This document shows, in pieces, positions 1-7,207 of a DNA stretch of 32,127 bases. Under the pieces are notes generated by a model. That model worked only from the letters and a program-made list of their open reading frames with translations. It had not been told where the DNA came from and made no database searches. The first letter of the stretch is position 1; each line of letters starts with the position of its first letter. Source of the DNA: an uncultured Saprospiraceae bacterium (GTDB lineage Bacteria > Bacteroidota > Bacteroidia > Chitinophagales > Saprospiraceae); the NCBI GenBank assembly GCA_938010715.1, contig CALLVG010000190.1, positions 1-32,127 of the forward strand, in the 5' to 3' direction. The translations under genes and the position numbers were made by a program.

Positions 1-1077
1 AGCTACTTCTGGCCAAGTATAAACAACGCCAGGAATCAAATTATAATCAATATGTGGTTTTTGACCAACAATTTGCTCAGCAACGAGGGTTCCTTCTTCC
101 TCCGCTTTATGCGCTAACATCGCACCTTTTATAACATCTCCAATCGCATAAATACCAGGAACGCTTGTTTCTAAATGTCCATTGACTTCGATTCTTCCTT
201 TGTCATCTTTTCCGATGCCGACATTTTCTAAACCTAAATTATCGGTATATGCTCTACGGCCAATGGCAACCAAGCAGTAATCTGCTTTTAATTGAAAAGT
301 ATCTTCGCTATCTCTTTTTTGAACGCCAACCGTCACACCTTTTGCAGTACCTTTTACTTCGGTAACCATGTGTTTCAAGTGGAATTTCATTCCTAACTTT
401 TTCAACGAACGCATCAATTCTTTTCCACAATCTTTATCCATTGAAGCGATACATCGGTCTGCGTATTCAACCACTTCTACCTCTGTTCCCAATCGAGCGA
501 AAACAGAACCTAACTCCAAACCAATAACTCCTGCACCGATGACCACCATTCGTTTTGGTAGTTTATCAATGTTCAATGCCTCGGTTGAAGTGATGACTCT
601 CTTTTTATCATAATTGAAAGAGGGTGGTGTGATAGGTTTTGAACCAGTAGCGATAATCACTTTATCAGTAGTGATTTCTTCTGTCTTGCCGTCATCCTTT
701 GTGATGGTAATGGTGTTTTTATCTTTAAAACTACCATGACCGTGGTGTACATCAATTTTATTTTTTTTCATTAAAAAGTTGATGCCACCTGAAGTTTGTT
801 CCACCACCTCTGATTTCCGTTTGATCATCTGTGGCATATTTAATTTTACACCACCTTTGATGTCTATACCGTGTATATCAAATTTATGAACAGCATTGTG
901 AAAATGTTCTGAAGAATCTAAAAGCGCTTTAGAAGGGATACATCCTACATTCAAACAAGTACCACCCAATGTACTGTACCTTTCAATGATAGCAGTTTTT
1001 AGTCCTAATTGAGCGCATCTAATTGCTGCTACATATCCGCCTGGGCCAGAGCCAATTACTGTTACGTCGTATTGCAT
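1..1077 (-). CDS. lpdA: Dihydrolipoyl dehydrogenase (E3), 3' end cut by the window
   Basis: Not in the ORF track because it runs off the left edge. Reading the minus strand from ATG at 1077 gives 359 codons without a stop. The protein starts with a Rossmann FAD-binding motif (IGSGPGGYVAA, residues about 8-18). The redox-active disulfide GGTCLNVGCIPSK (Cys41 and Cys46) follows. A second dinucleotide-binding segment (VVIGAGVIGLELGS) and the FAD-binding AIGDV segment come later. This is the E3 subunit of the pyruvate, 2-oxoglutarate or branched-chain 2-oxoacid dehydrogenase complexes or the glycine cleavage system; it reoxidises dihydrolipoyl groups with NAD+. The C-terminal dimerisation domain with the His-Glu pair lies outside the window (families are usually about 465 aa). 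No E1 or E2 gene is nearby, so the partner complex cannot be told. The gene follows ricT on the same strand after a terminator and a repeat-rich gap, so it is probably transcribed alone. Confidence 0.95.
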   Translation of the reverse strand, partial: MQYDVTVIGSGPGGYVAAIRCAQLGLKTAIIERYSTLGGTCLNVGCIPSKALLDSSEHFHNAVHKFDIHGIDIKGGVKLNMPQMIKRKSEVVEQTSGGINFLMKKNKIDVHHGHGSFKDKNTITITKDDGKTEEITTDKVIIATGSKPITPPSFNYDKKRVITSTEALNIDKLPKRMVVIGAGVIGLELGSVFARLGTEVEVVEYADRCIASMDKDCGKELMRSLKKLGMKFHLKHMVTEVKGTAKGVTVGVQKRDSEDTFQLKADYCLVAIGRRAYTDNLGLENVGIGKDDKGRIEVNGHLETSVPGIYAIGDVIKGAMLAHKAEEEGTLVAEQIVGQKPHIDYNLIPGVVYTWPEVA

Positions 1078-1351
1078 TTTGTATTATTTAAGAAGAGAGA
1101 AATATGGAGTCATCAACCTTCGGAGGAATAGCCACGTAGTGGCGGCTCTGTTTGTAGAAAAGATGTAAACATAATATTTGAGGGGGTTAGCCCTGACACC
1201 GTCAAATTTGAATTAACGGGGACGCCCCGCCGCGGCGGGGCTTAAAAACATAATGTTAATCATGTTGCTACAAACGGTATCGGGGCTAACGTCCCTTTTT
1301 ACTTCAAATTCGTATGACTTATTTTTCTCTGCTTTTGAGAAATTGTTATTC
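1078..1351. repeat. Repeat-rich gap upstream of lpdA with GC-rich palindrome
   Basis: No gene is seen. Around 1182-1200 and 1275-1295 lie imperfect inverted arms (GGGGTTAGCCCTGACACC against GGTATCGGGGCTAACG). They flank a perfect 18-bp palindrome, GCCCCGCCGCGGCGGGGC at 1224-1241, which is very GC-rich for this AT-rich background. A second small palindrome, GCCACGTAGTGGC, with CTTCGGAGG and TTTGTAGAAA nearby (about 1120-1160), resembles the CGTAGGAG...TTTGTAG repeats near 9.0 and 25.0 kb. I read it as a mosaic of REP/BIME-like elements. The ORF predicted at 1253-1540 on the plus strand is the shadow of ricT. Confidence 0.6.
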
Positions 1352-1384
1352 AAAAAAAGCCCAAAAGTAAATCCTTTTGGGCTT
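1352..1384 (-). terminator. Rho-independent terminator of ricT
   Basis: Perfect 9-bp stem (GCCCAAAAG / CTTTTGGGC) with a 6-nt loop. On the minus strand the stem is followed by seven T residues. It lies just downstream of the ricT stop codon, so it should end the holB-ricT transcript before lpdA. Confidence 0.85.
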
Positions 1385-1389
1385 GTATT

Positions 1390-2871
1390 CTATTTTTTCG
1401 GATTCGAATTATTGTTGTTTCGATTCTTATTATTGTTGTTATTCCGATTTCTGTTTTTATTCGGGTTTGGTTTACCACCGCCACCTTCCTTACGTGGACC
1501 ACCCGTTTTTTTAGGGCCGCCAGATTTGGACTTAGCTTGAGGCGGTTTAGGGCCACCCTTAGCCTGTGGTGGTTTAGCCTTACCCGTTTTTGGCCTCGGC
1601 TTCGGTTTACCTTGACCGCCTTCTTTTTTAGGAGGACGTGCACCTGATTTATTGCTTGGTCGGCTTCCACCTTTGGCGTTTCCTCTATTGTTTCCGCCTT
1701 TGCGATTATTGTTTCGGTTACGATTATTGCGGCTTTTCTTTTTGCGTTTTTCGGCAGGTAATTCAATTACACCTGTCAAATCGCTTGCCTCAAAATCGAA
1801 TTCATCTTGATCTGCTTTGGTTTCATCAACAAATTGGAGACTCGTGAAATCAATAGGAGCTTCTCCTTTTTTATTCATTTCCAAAATCTTCTTGACACTC
1901 TCGATGTCCAAGGCAAATGTCAATCGACGGCCACCTTCCACTTTCAACATGTAATACATGATTTGTTTGAAAATGTCCGTTTTGAAAAGGGTCGCAGTTC
2001 CTGATTGTGCTCGTAGTTTATCCGCTCTTTTTGGAAATTTTGAAAAGGCATCCATATAAGCATCCAACTCAAAGTTGAGGCAACATTTTAATCGTCCACA
2101 TTGACCAGACAACTTCGCTTGATTGATTGCTAAGTTTTGGTAACGTGCTGCAGTCGTATTCACTGACTTGAAATTAGTCAACCAAGTCGAACAACACAGC
2201 TCCCGTCCACATGAACCCAAACCACCAATACGAGCAGACTCTTGGCGAATCCCAATCTGACGCATTTCGATTTTAACACGAAAGTCTTTCGCAAAGTGAC
2301 GAATCAATTCACGAAAATCTACGCGTCCATCTGCTGTGTAAAAGAAAGTTGCTTTTTTACCATCGGCTTGATATTCAACATCACCGATTTTCATTGCTAA
2401 GTCGAGTGAGCGAGAAATAACTCGCGCTTTGACCATAGTTTCTTTTTCTTTATGGCGCACATCAAATAAGCGCTCCATATCCCTTTCGTTGGCAATACGA
2501 ATGATTTTATTCTTTGTACGTTCTTCACTGACTTTCTTCTTCTTCATCTGAAGGCGCACCAATTCACCCGAAAGGGAGACTTTTCCAATATCATATCCAT
2601 TGCCAGTTCCTGTATCAACCACAACGGTATCGCCAGTAACTGCATTGGCATAAGGAGGGTTGAAATAAAAGTCCTTTCGCGAACCATTTTTGAAACTAAC
2701 TTCAACCGTATCGAATCTTTCTATGTCGTGAATTTCATTGGCAGAAAGCCAATCGTAGGTATTTAATCGGTTGCAACCGCCGGAGGAGCATCCGTTGCTA
2801 TTGCAGCCACCTGCTTTATCGTCTCCGCTACTTGTACCACAGGAGGTACAGCCGCCACTAGAACAGCCCAT
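1390..2871 (-). CDS. ricT: PSP1-domain protein, RicT/YaaT homologue
   Basis: 493 aa. The core (about 115-320) is a PSP1 domain with the family cysteines in GSCGRELCCSTW and GQCGRLKCC. In Bacillus, RicT (YaaT) uses such cysteines for an Fe-S cluster in the RicA-RicF-RicT complex that helps RNase Y-dependent mRNA maturation. No RicA or RicF is seen here, so the Bacteroidota role is open. Two parts go beyond the core. The N-terminus (1-34) is Cys-rich with repeated GCSSGGC-type motifs (Cys 3, 8, 11, 23, 28, 33). The tail after about residue 378 is a low-complexity Lys/Arg/Asn/Gly/Pro stretch, likely disordered and possibly RNA-binding. The gene follows holB on the same strand. The holB-yaaT order is also known from Firmicutes, and in many Bacteroidota gldH follows; here lpdA follows instead. 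ORFs at 1253, 1350, 1638 and 1807 are shadows. Confidence 0.9.
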   Translation of the reverse strand: MGCSSGGCTSCGTSSGDDKAGGCNSNGCSSGGCNRLNTYDWLSANEIHDIERFDTVEVSFKNGSRKDFYFNPPYANAVTGDTVVVDTGTGNGYDIGKVSLSGELVRLQMKKKKVSEERTKNKIIRIANERDMERLFDVRHKEKETMVKARVISRSLDLAMKIGDVEYQADGKKATFFYTADGRVDFRELIRHFAKDFRVKIEMRQIGIRQESARIGGLGSCGRELCCSTWLTNFKSVNTTAARYQNLAINQAKLSGQCGRLKCCLNFELDAYMDAFSKFPKRADKLRAQSGTATLFKTDIFKQIMYYMLKVEGGRRLTFALDIESVKKILEMNKKGEAPIDFTSLQFVDETKADQDEFDFEASDLTGVIELPAEKRKKKSRNNRNRNNNRKGGNNRGNAKGGSRPSNKSGARPPKKEGGQGKPKPRPKTGKAKPPQAKGGPKPPQAKSKSGGPKKTGGPRKEGGGGKPNPNKNRNRNNNNNKNRNNNNSNPKK

Positions 2872-3016
2872 ATTTTATATTTTGCAAAGTCGGCTTCTGT
2901 TATCTTTGGGATATTATATATCGAATATCGAAGCTCAACTTCTAATTAATTAAATTGCCGGAAGTATCTGCTATTCAATGATTATCATTCAAATACCGGC
3001 AGTGTTTCAATTGACA

Positions 3017-3116
3017 GAGTTTGAGAGTTTGAGAGGAATGAGAATTTGAGAGTTTGAGAGTTTGAGAAGGCATTTGCGCTCTCAATCTCTCATTTCTCTC
3101 AATCTCTCATTTTCCA
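3017..3116. repeat. GAGTTTGA tandem octamers with a complementary TCTCAATC arm
   Basis: In the 246-bp gap between holB and ricT the left arm (3017-3068) holds about six degenerate 8-bp units of GAGTTTGA. The right arm (about 3079-3112) holds CTCTCAATCTCTCATT units that are roughly complementary. Together they could fold into a long imperfect hairpin in the holB-ricT transcript. It has no even spacers and is not a CRISPR. The rest of the gap (2872-3016) shows nothing recognisable. Confidence 0.6.
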
Positions 3117-3117
3117 C

Positions 3118-4227
3118 TCACTTTCTGTTCTTAAAAATTTTGTTCAATTGAATCGATGCATCTAAGAAGAGGATTTTGGGATTCGCATTCCGTTCCACAT
3201 GAAAGATGCAATCTGAAAACAACTGAGCAATTTTTTCGACTTTTTCAAAATCGAGGACTTTCATCATTTTACGAGCCGTTTCCAATTCTGTTGGTAATAA
3301 TCGCACTTTTTCTGTATTCGTTGTTTTTAGGAATAAAAACTCGCGTAAAAAGTGCAAACCATACCTTAAAAAGAATTTTTGAGGCTCTCGTCCTTCTTTG
3401 GCAAAGGTCTCGGCCCATTTGGCCATCGCAATACCGTCGCCAAGATAGCACTTTCGTAGCCAGTCTAAAAACATTGTGCTACGATTCGTACCAGATTCGT
3501 CATTTGAGAGTGCTAAAATGCTCAAAGCTTCATTAAAACTGCCATTTGCGAGCTGTGCAATCGATTGAGCTTCCTCGTTTGAAATCTCTTTGCGTTGCAC
3601 CAATGCTTCGGCAATTTGTGAATCTGACAGTGCATTATATTTTATTAATTGACACCTCGATAAGATGGTATTCAAAATATCTTCGGTGTTATGTGCTACT
3701 AACAGGAAAAACGTGTTTTCGGGCGGCTCTTCTATCAATTTTAACAGTCGGTTACCCTCTTGTCCCAAATATTCAGGTCGCCAGAGTATTAAAATTTTAT
3801 TGGGATTTTCAAATGATTTTAAACTTAATCGGCTGATGATTCGGTTACATTCATTTTTGGTGATGTTCCCTTGTTTGCCTTCTCCGCCAATTTTTTGCAA
3901 CCATTGAAAAGCATTGATGTACGGGTTTTCTAGAATCGTTGTCCGCCATTCTTTCATATATTCTTCACTCGTGACCTTACTTCCAACCGTTGGAAAGGTG
4001 AAATGAATATCTGGATGAATGTTTTTTGCGGCTTTGAGACAAGAACTACATTTTCCACAAACGCCATCTTCTTGTTTGTCCTTGCAAACTAAATAACGAG
4101 CGGTTTCCAATGCCAATGCTAAACCACCTGCTCCTTCTGGCCCGAGCAATATTTGGGCATGCGCCATGCGGTTGCTGTGGGCTGTTTTGAAAAGTTGTTG
4201 CTGGACTTTGATTTGTGCTATTAGCAT
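3118..4227 (-). CDS. holB: DNA polymerase III delta' subunit (clamp loader)
   Basis: 369 aa. The N-terminal AAA+ fold has a degenerate P-loop, LLGPEGAGGLALA (residues about 27-39), as is common in delta' subunits. The zinc-binding cysteines are CKDKQEDGVCGKCSSC (about 48-63). Later come the Walker B-like region LILWRPEYLG, the sensor region EEPPENTFFLLVAHN and LSRCQLI, which fits the SRC motif of clamp-loader subunits. The product is a stator subunit of the clamp loader that places the beta clamp on primed DNA. The start ATG (4225-4227) is only 3 nt from the palindromic element at 4231-4330, so the 5' leader, and perhaps the promoter, is repeat sequence. It lies upstream of ricT on the same strand. 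ORFs on the opposite strand at 3156, 3546 and 3665 are shadows. Confidence 0.92.
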   Translation of the reverse strand: MLIAQIKVQQQLFKTAHSNRMAHAQILLGPEGAGGLALALETARYLVCKDKQEDGVCGKCSSCLKAAKNIHPDIHFTFPTVGSKVTSEEYMKEWRTTILENPYINAFQWLQKIGGEGKQGNITKNECNRIISRLSLKSFENPNKILILWRPEYLGQEGNRLLKLIEEPPENTFFLLVAHNTEDILNTILSRCQLIKYNALSDSQIAEALVQRKEISNEEAQSIAQLANGSFNEALSILALSNDESGTNRSTMFLDWLRKCYLGDGIAMAKWAETFAKEGREPQKFFLRYGLHFLREFLFLKTTNTEKVRLLPTELETARKMMKVLDFEKVEKIAQLFSDCIFHVERNANPKILFLDASIQLNKIFKNRK

Positions 4228-4230
4228 ATG

Positions 4231-4330
4231 TAGAACCCAAATTTATTTGGGTTAGATTGTATTTTAGAAAAAAACATTTAGAAAATCTGGCGCAGGCGCT
4301 GATTTTTAACCCAAATAAATTTGGGTTCTA
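4231..4330. mobile_element. 100-bp palindromic element with 24-bp perfect inverted repeats
   Basis: The left arm (4231-4254) begins TAGAACCCAAATTTATTTGG. The right arm (4307-4330) is its exact reverse complement. Each arm is itself nearly palindromic (CCCAAATTTATTTGGG). A 52-bp core includes GGCGCAGGCGC. One edge sits 3 nt from the holB start codon; the other supplies the TAG that ends the gpx-like fragment. A shorter relative with a different middle lies at 25425-25468. No transposase is encoded, so this is a non-autonomous REP/BIME- or MITE-like element. Confidence 0.8.
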
Positions 4331-4452
4331 CTTGAGCCAACTCAAAACCTCCTCTGTAACCGGAGCCACTTTCGGCCCAGCCATCTTCACATATTCTCCT
4401 TTCTCATTCGAAAGGTATTTTTGGAAATTCCATTATACTTCGCTGCTTTCTA
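4328..4452 (-). pseudogene. Duplicated 3' fragment of a glutathione peroxidase gene
   Basis: Read on the minus strand, this stretch gives ESSEV, a TAA stop, then WNFQKYLSNEKGEYVKM, GPKVAPV, and ends with TAG. It matches the last 41-42 codons of the intact gpx at 5134-5610. By eye about 15 of 105 nucleotides differ. The in-frame TAA replaces an Ala codon next to the catalytic Trp. The fragment has no start and begins exactly at the stop codon of the hepT-like gene. It ends at the edge of the palindromic element. It is therefore a remnant, left either by insertion of the toxin-antitoxin module or by decay of a gpx paralogue. Confidence 0.85.
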
Positions 4453-4797
4453 TTTTTCCTCAATTATCCTTTTAATTTTCGATTTTAAATCAGGAATATC
4501 TGAGGTTACCACTCTCCAAACAAGCCCAACAGTAACACCAAAATATTGATGAATAACTACGTCTCGCATACCCGCAATTTCTCTCCATCTAACATTAGGA
4601 TATTTTGTTCTCGTAACTTTTGATATATTCTTGACAGCTTCACCAATGATTTCAATTCGACGAATTACTGCATCTTGCTTTTCAGTATTTTCCTCAAATT
4701 CTTTTTCGGAAAGACCTTCGGTATAATCTTCAATTCTTTGGATGCATTCAAGAATATCTTCGAAAAAAATAAGTTCGTCTCTTTTCTTCTTAGCCAT
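4450..4797 (-). CDS. hepT: HepT-like ribonuclease toxin (HEPN, DUF86)
   Basis: 115 aa, a usual length for the family. The all-helical HEPN domain carries the RX4HXY motif as Arg78-DVVI-His83-Q-Tyr85. Arg and His are the RNase active site in characterised HepT toxins, and the Tyr is the residue AMPylated by MntA. Upstream of the motif, RIEIIGEAVKNIS is also typical of DUF86. It overlaps the mntA-like gene by 8 bp (4790-4797), so translation is probably coupled with the antitoxin made first. Its TAG stop lies at the junction with the gpx-like fragment, so its C-terminus may have been set by the insertion point. Activity is inferred from motif conservation only. Confidence 0.9.
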   Translation of the reverse strand: MAKKKRDELIFFEDILECIQRIEDYTEGLSEKEFEENTEKQDAVIRRIEIIGEAVKNISKVTRTKYPNVRWREIAGMRDVVIHQYFGVTVGLVWRVVTSDIPDLKSKIKRIIEEK

Positions 4798-5092
4798 AGA
4801 TTCTGATTTCTTCAGCTAATATCCTTTCCTTTAAACGAGGTTTAATTGCTTGATATTCAACTAAATCTACTGCCCTACCAAGTAAGTCTTCCAATTCTAA
4901 TTTTATTCCCACAAAATCCAGTAAGCTAATCTTTGTTCCAAGTTCAACTAAAATATCAATGTCACTTTTTGATGTTGCATTGCCTTTTGCAGTCGAACCA
5001 AACAAACCAGCCTTCTTTATCTGATGTCGAATTAATATAGGAATGATTCTATCCTTTATTTCTAAAACATTCATTGTTTGAATTTTTGACAA
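4790..5092 (-). CDS. mntA: MntA-like nucleotidyltransferase antitoxin (MNT domain)
   Basis: 100 aa, a minimal nucleotidyltransferase. The signature GSX10DXD is present as Gly32-Ser33, ten residues, then Asp44-Ile-Asp46, inside LFGSTAKGNATSKSDIDILV. In characterised HepT-MntA pairs the MNT protein transfers AMP to the HEPN tyrosine and silences the RNase; the intact catalytic motif here fits that mechanism rather than simple binding. It precedes hepT with an 8-bp overlap on the minus strand. It lies 41 bp downstream of the gpx stop codon. The start ATG at 5092 is the only good one in the ORF. Confidence 0.9.
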   Translation of the reverse strand: MSKIQTMNVLEIKDRIIPILIRHQIKKAGLFGSTAKGNATSKSDIDILVELGTKISLLDFVGIKLELEDLLGRAVDLVEYQAIKPRLKERILAEEIRIYG

Positions 5093-5133
5093 TTTACGGC
5101 TTTTTCTATTAATTAGTCGGTAAAAATGGACGA

Positions 5134-5610
5134 CTATCTATTAACCCAACCCATAATCTCTTCCTCAACCGGAGCCACCTTCGGCCCAACCATCTTCACA
5201 TATTCCCCTTTTTCATTCAAAAGGTATTTTTGGAAATTCCAGGCAACTTCGCTGCTTTCTACTCCATTTTGGCTTTCTGTTCTTAGCCACTTATAAATAG
5301 GGTGTGGATCATCTCCAACGACATTGACTTTTTCCGTTAAGGGAAAAGTAACGCCATAATTGAAAACGCAAAATTTTTCAATCTCTTCTTCACTGCCAGG
5401 TTCTTGACCACCAAAATCATTGCATGGGAAACCGATGATGACGAGTTTTTCGTGGAATTTCTCGTGTAATTCTTGCAATTGCTCGTATTGTGGCGTTAAA
5501 CCACATTCGCTTGCAGTGTTGACAATCATTATCTTCTTTCCAGCGAAAGCAGAAAAATCTATCTCTCCCTCACGGAGACCTTTTATCTTAAATTGATGTA
5601 TTGAACTCAT
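5134..5610 (-). CDS. Glutathione peroxidase family protein (cysteine type)
   Basis: 158 aa, normal for bacterial Gpx (BsaA/BtuE type). The peroxidatic residue is Cys36 in NTASECGLTPQY, not selenocysteine. The other tetrad residues are Gln69 in FPCNDFGGQEPG and Trp124-Asn125 in AWNFQKY. Such enzymes reduce hydrogen peroxide or lipid hydroperoxides; bacterial Cys forms mostly use thioredoxin rather than glutathione, so the name is a family label. No signal peptide is seen, so it should be cytoplasmic. It faces away from the membrane-protein gene at 5657, with 46 bp between the starts. Its last 125 bp are duplicated, with divergence, on the far side of the mntA-hepT pair. Confidence 0.93.
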   Translation of the reverse strand: MSSIHQFKIKGLREGEIDFSAFAGKKIMIVNTASECGLTPQYEQLQELHEKFHEKLVIIGFPCNDFGGQEPGSEEEIEKFCVFNYGVTFPLTEKVNVVGDDPHPIYKWLRTESQNGVESSEVAWNFQKYLLNEKGEYVKMVGPKVAPVEEEIMGWVNR

Positions 5611-5636
5611 TTCGCGAAGGTATTGAATTGGAATTG

Positions 5637-5644
5637 TATTTTTG
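5637..5644 (+). promoter_or_regulatory. Possible -7 box (TATTTTTG) for the 5657 gene
   Basis: TATTTTTG fits the Bacteroidota -7 consensus TAnnTTTG. It ends 12 nt before the ATG at 5657, which would give a very short leader. No good -33 TTTG was found at the usual spacing, so the call is weak. Confidence 0.3.
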
Positions 5645-5656
5645 TAAAAAAAGAAA

Positions 5657-6037
5657 ATGAAAGAAGTCTCTCAGAATCTAAAAAAATGGTTTGTTGCACA
5701 TTTTATTATTGATTTGCTGTTTGCGGTTCCATTATTTCTTTTTCCTGCTACATTTTTGGGCTTTGTTGGTTGGGAGTATTTCGATCCAGTAACGGCTCGA
5801 TTGGTTGCCGCAGCTTTATTTGGGATTGGGTTAGAGTCATATTTAGGTAGAAATGGAAATGCCGAACAATTCAAGGGGATGTTGCGACTAAAGATAATTT
5901 GGTCTGGATTTGCTACGTTTGGTATCTTGATTACAATGTTCTCAATTGAGACAAAACCATTGATTGGTTGGTTTTTGGCAGCTGTTTTCCTCGCATTCAA
6001 TACAGTCTGGGTTTACTGGTGGCGAAAATTGGAGTAA
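5657..6037 (+). CDS. Small four-helix membrane protein, function unknown
   Basis: 126 aa. Four hydrophobic segments are visible at about 12-38, 48-60, 76-96 and 104-122, the last followed by WWRKLE. There is no signal peptide other than the first helix and no enzyme motif. Similar small inner-membrane proteins are widespread in Bacteroidota as hypothetical proteins. I do not recognise a named family with confidence. It stands alone on the plus strand, 39 bp before the longest phoH reading frame, so co-transcription with phoH is possible. The ORFs at 5671 (minus) and 5964 (plus) are shadows. Confidence 0.75.
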   Translation: MKEVSQNLKKWFVAHFIIDLLFAVPLFLFPATFLGFVGWEYFDPVTARLVAAALFGIGLESYLGRNGNAEQFKGMLRLKIIWSGFATFGILITMFSIETKPLIGWFLAAVFLAFNTVWVYWWRKLE

Positions 6038-6076
6038 CTTTACAATGGAACAAATATTGACTAACTTATGTTTTAA

Positions 6077-7174
6077 ATGGTATTGTTTGCATTTCAGAAT
6101 GAAACTTCAAACAACTTTTTCGTCTTATTCACAAAAAACAAATATAATTTGAGTGAAATCAATTTAACGGTTGACGACCTGGATTTAATGCAATTGTATG
6201 GTCGTAATAATCAAAATCTAAACTTGCTCACCAGAGCATATCCTGAGGTAACGATCACTTCTCGTGGAAATAGTATCAAATTAGCAGGCGACAAGAAAAC
6301 TGCTCAAAAAGTAAAATCTAAGTTTGAATTGATGATTCGTCTTTTGCGAGAGCATAAAGAATTACCAAAACAAATGGTCGAAGATTTATTGAACGGCGAC
6401 AATCCATTTCAAACCAAATTGAGCAATGGGAGTAATAATCCAACCATTGTGCATGGTCGAGGCGGCAAGGAAATTAAAGCTAAAACGGTCAATCAAAAAT
6501 TCCTTTTTGAAGCAAGTGAGGAAAATGATATTGTGTTTGCCATCGGGCCAGCTGGTACGGGTAAAACCTATACTGCTGTTGCTATGGCCGTTCGTGCTTT
6601 GAAAAATAGATTAGTTAAAAAAATAATTCTAACGCGTCCAGCAGTAGAAGCAGGAGAGAATCTTGGTTTCTTACCTGGTGATTTGAAAGATAAAGTTGAT
6701 CCATACTTGCGTCCATTATATGACGCATTGGATGATATGCTTCCTGGAGATAAACTCGCTAAATTCATGGCAGAGCGTACTATCGAAATCGCTCCTTTAG
6801 CATTTATGCGTGGTCGTACTTTGAATGATGCGTTCGTGATTTTGGATGAAGCGCAGAACTGTACCAATGCTCAAATAAAAATGTTTTTGACGCGTTTGGG
6901 GCCTTCTGCAAAATGTATCATCACAGGTGATTTGTCTCAGATTGATTTACCATATCGCGTTCAGTCAGGTTTGAAAGTCGCTTTAGATTTGTTAGGTAAT
7001 GTCAACGGGATCGCTCGTGTAAACCTTAGTGCAGAAGACGTGGTTCGTCACCGATTAGTAAAAGAAATTATCCGCGCATACGAGCGTGAATCCGATCGAA
7101 AAAAGCAAGAAAGAGAAGCTGCTTATCAGGCAGAACAGGCGGAGAGACGAAAGGACAATGGAGAGGAAGAGTGA
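6077..7174 (+). CDS. phoH: PhoH-like ATPase
   Basis: 365 aa from the first ATG. The N-terminal part (about 25-110) is the KH-like region of PhoH proteins. The ATPase domain has Walker A GPAGTGKT (about 157-164), Walker B FVILDEAQN (about 252-260) and LTRLGPSAKCIITGDLSQIDLP. The C-terminal tail is Lys/Glu/Arg-rich. PhoH-like NTPases are linked to RNA metabolism, often beside ybeY, but ybeY is not here. The first 24 residues (MVLFAFQNETSN...) look unlike family members. A TTG at 6149 would give LSEINLTVDDLDL, which fits the family N-terminus better, so the true start may be 6149. A 34-bp palindrome lies after the stop and may end transcription. Confidence 0.93.
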   Translation: MVLFAFQNETSNNFFVLFTKNKYNLSEINLTVDDLDLMQLYGRNNQNLNLLTRAYPEVTITSRGNSIKLAGDKKTAQKVKSKFELMIRLLREHKELPKQMVEDLLNGDNPFQTKLSNGSNNPTIVHGRGGKEIKAKTVNQKFLFEASEENDIVFAIGPAGTGKTYTAVAMAVRALKNRLVKKIILTRPAVEAGENLGFLPGDLKDKVDPYLRPLYDALDDMLPGDKLAKFMAERTIEIAPLAFMRGRTLNDAFVILDEAQNCTNAQIKMFLTRLGPSAKCIITGDLSQIDLPYRVQSGLKVALDLLGNVNGIARVNLSAEDVVRHRLVKEIIRAYERESDRKKQEREAAYQAEQAERRKDNGEEE

Positions 7175-7207
7175 GATTAGTTGATCAAGTTAATTGAATA
7201 TCTATAG

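Noticed and set aside
368-613. Plus-strand 81-aa ORF
   Set aside because: It lies wholly opposite lpdA, which has clear FAD and disulfide motifs.
1253-1540. Plus-strand 95-aa hydrophobic ORF
   Set aside because: It is the complement of the low-complexity tail of ricT plus its terminator; the Leu/Phe-rich sequence comes from Lys/Asn codons on the other strand.
3017-3116. Possible CRISPR array (regular GAGTTTGA units)
   Set aside because: Units are 8 bp, contiguous and degenerate with no spacers; no cas gene is in the window.
4450-5092. HepT/MntA as a part of a larger phage-defence island
   Set aside because: Neighbours are gpx and holB; no integrase, restriction or other defence gene is seen, so only the two-gene module can be supported.
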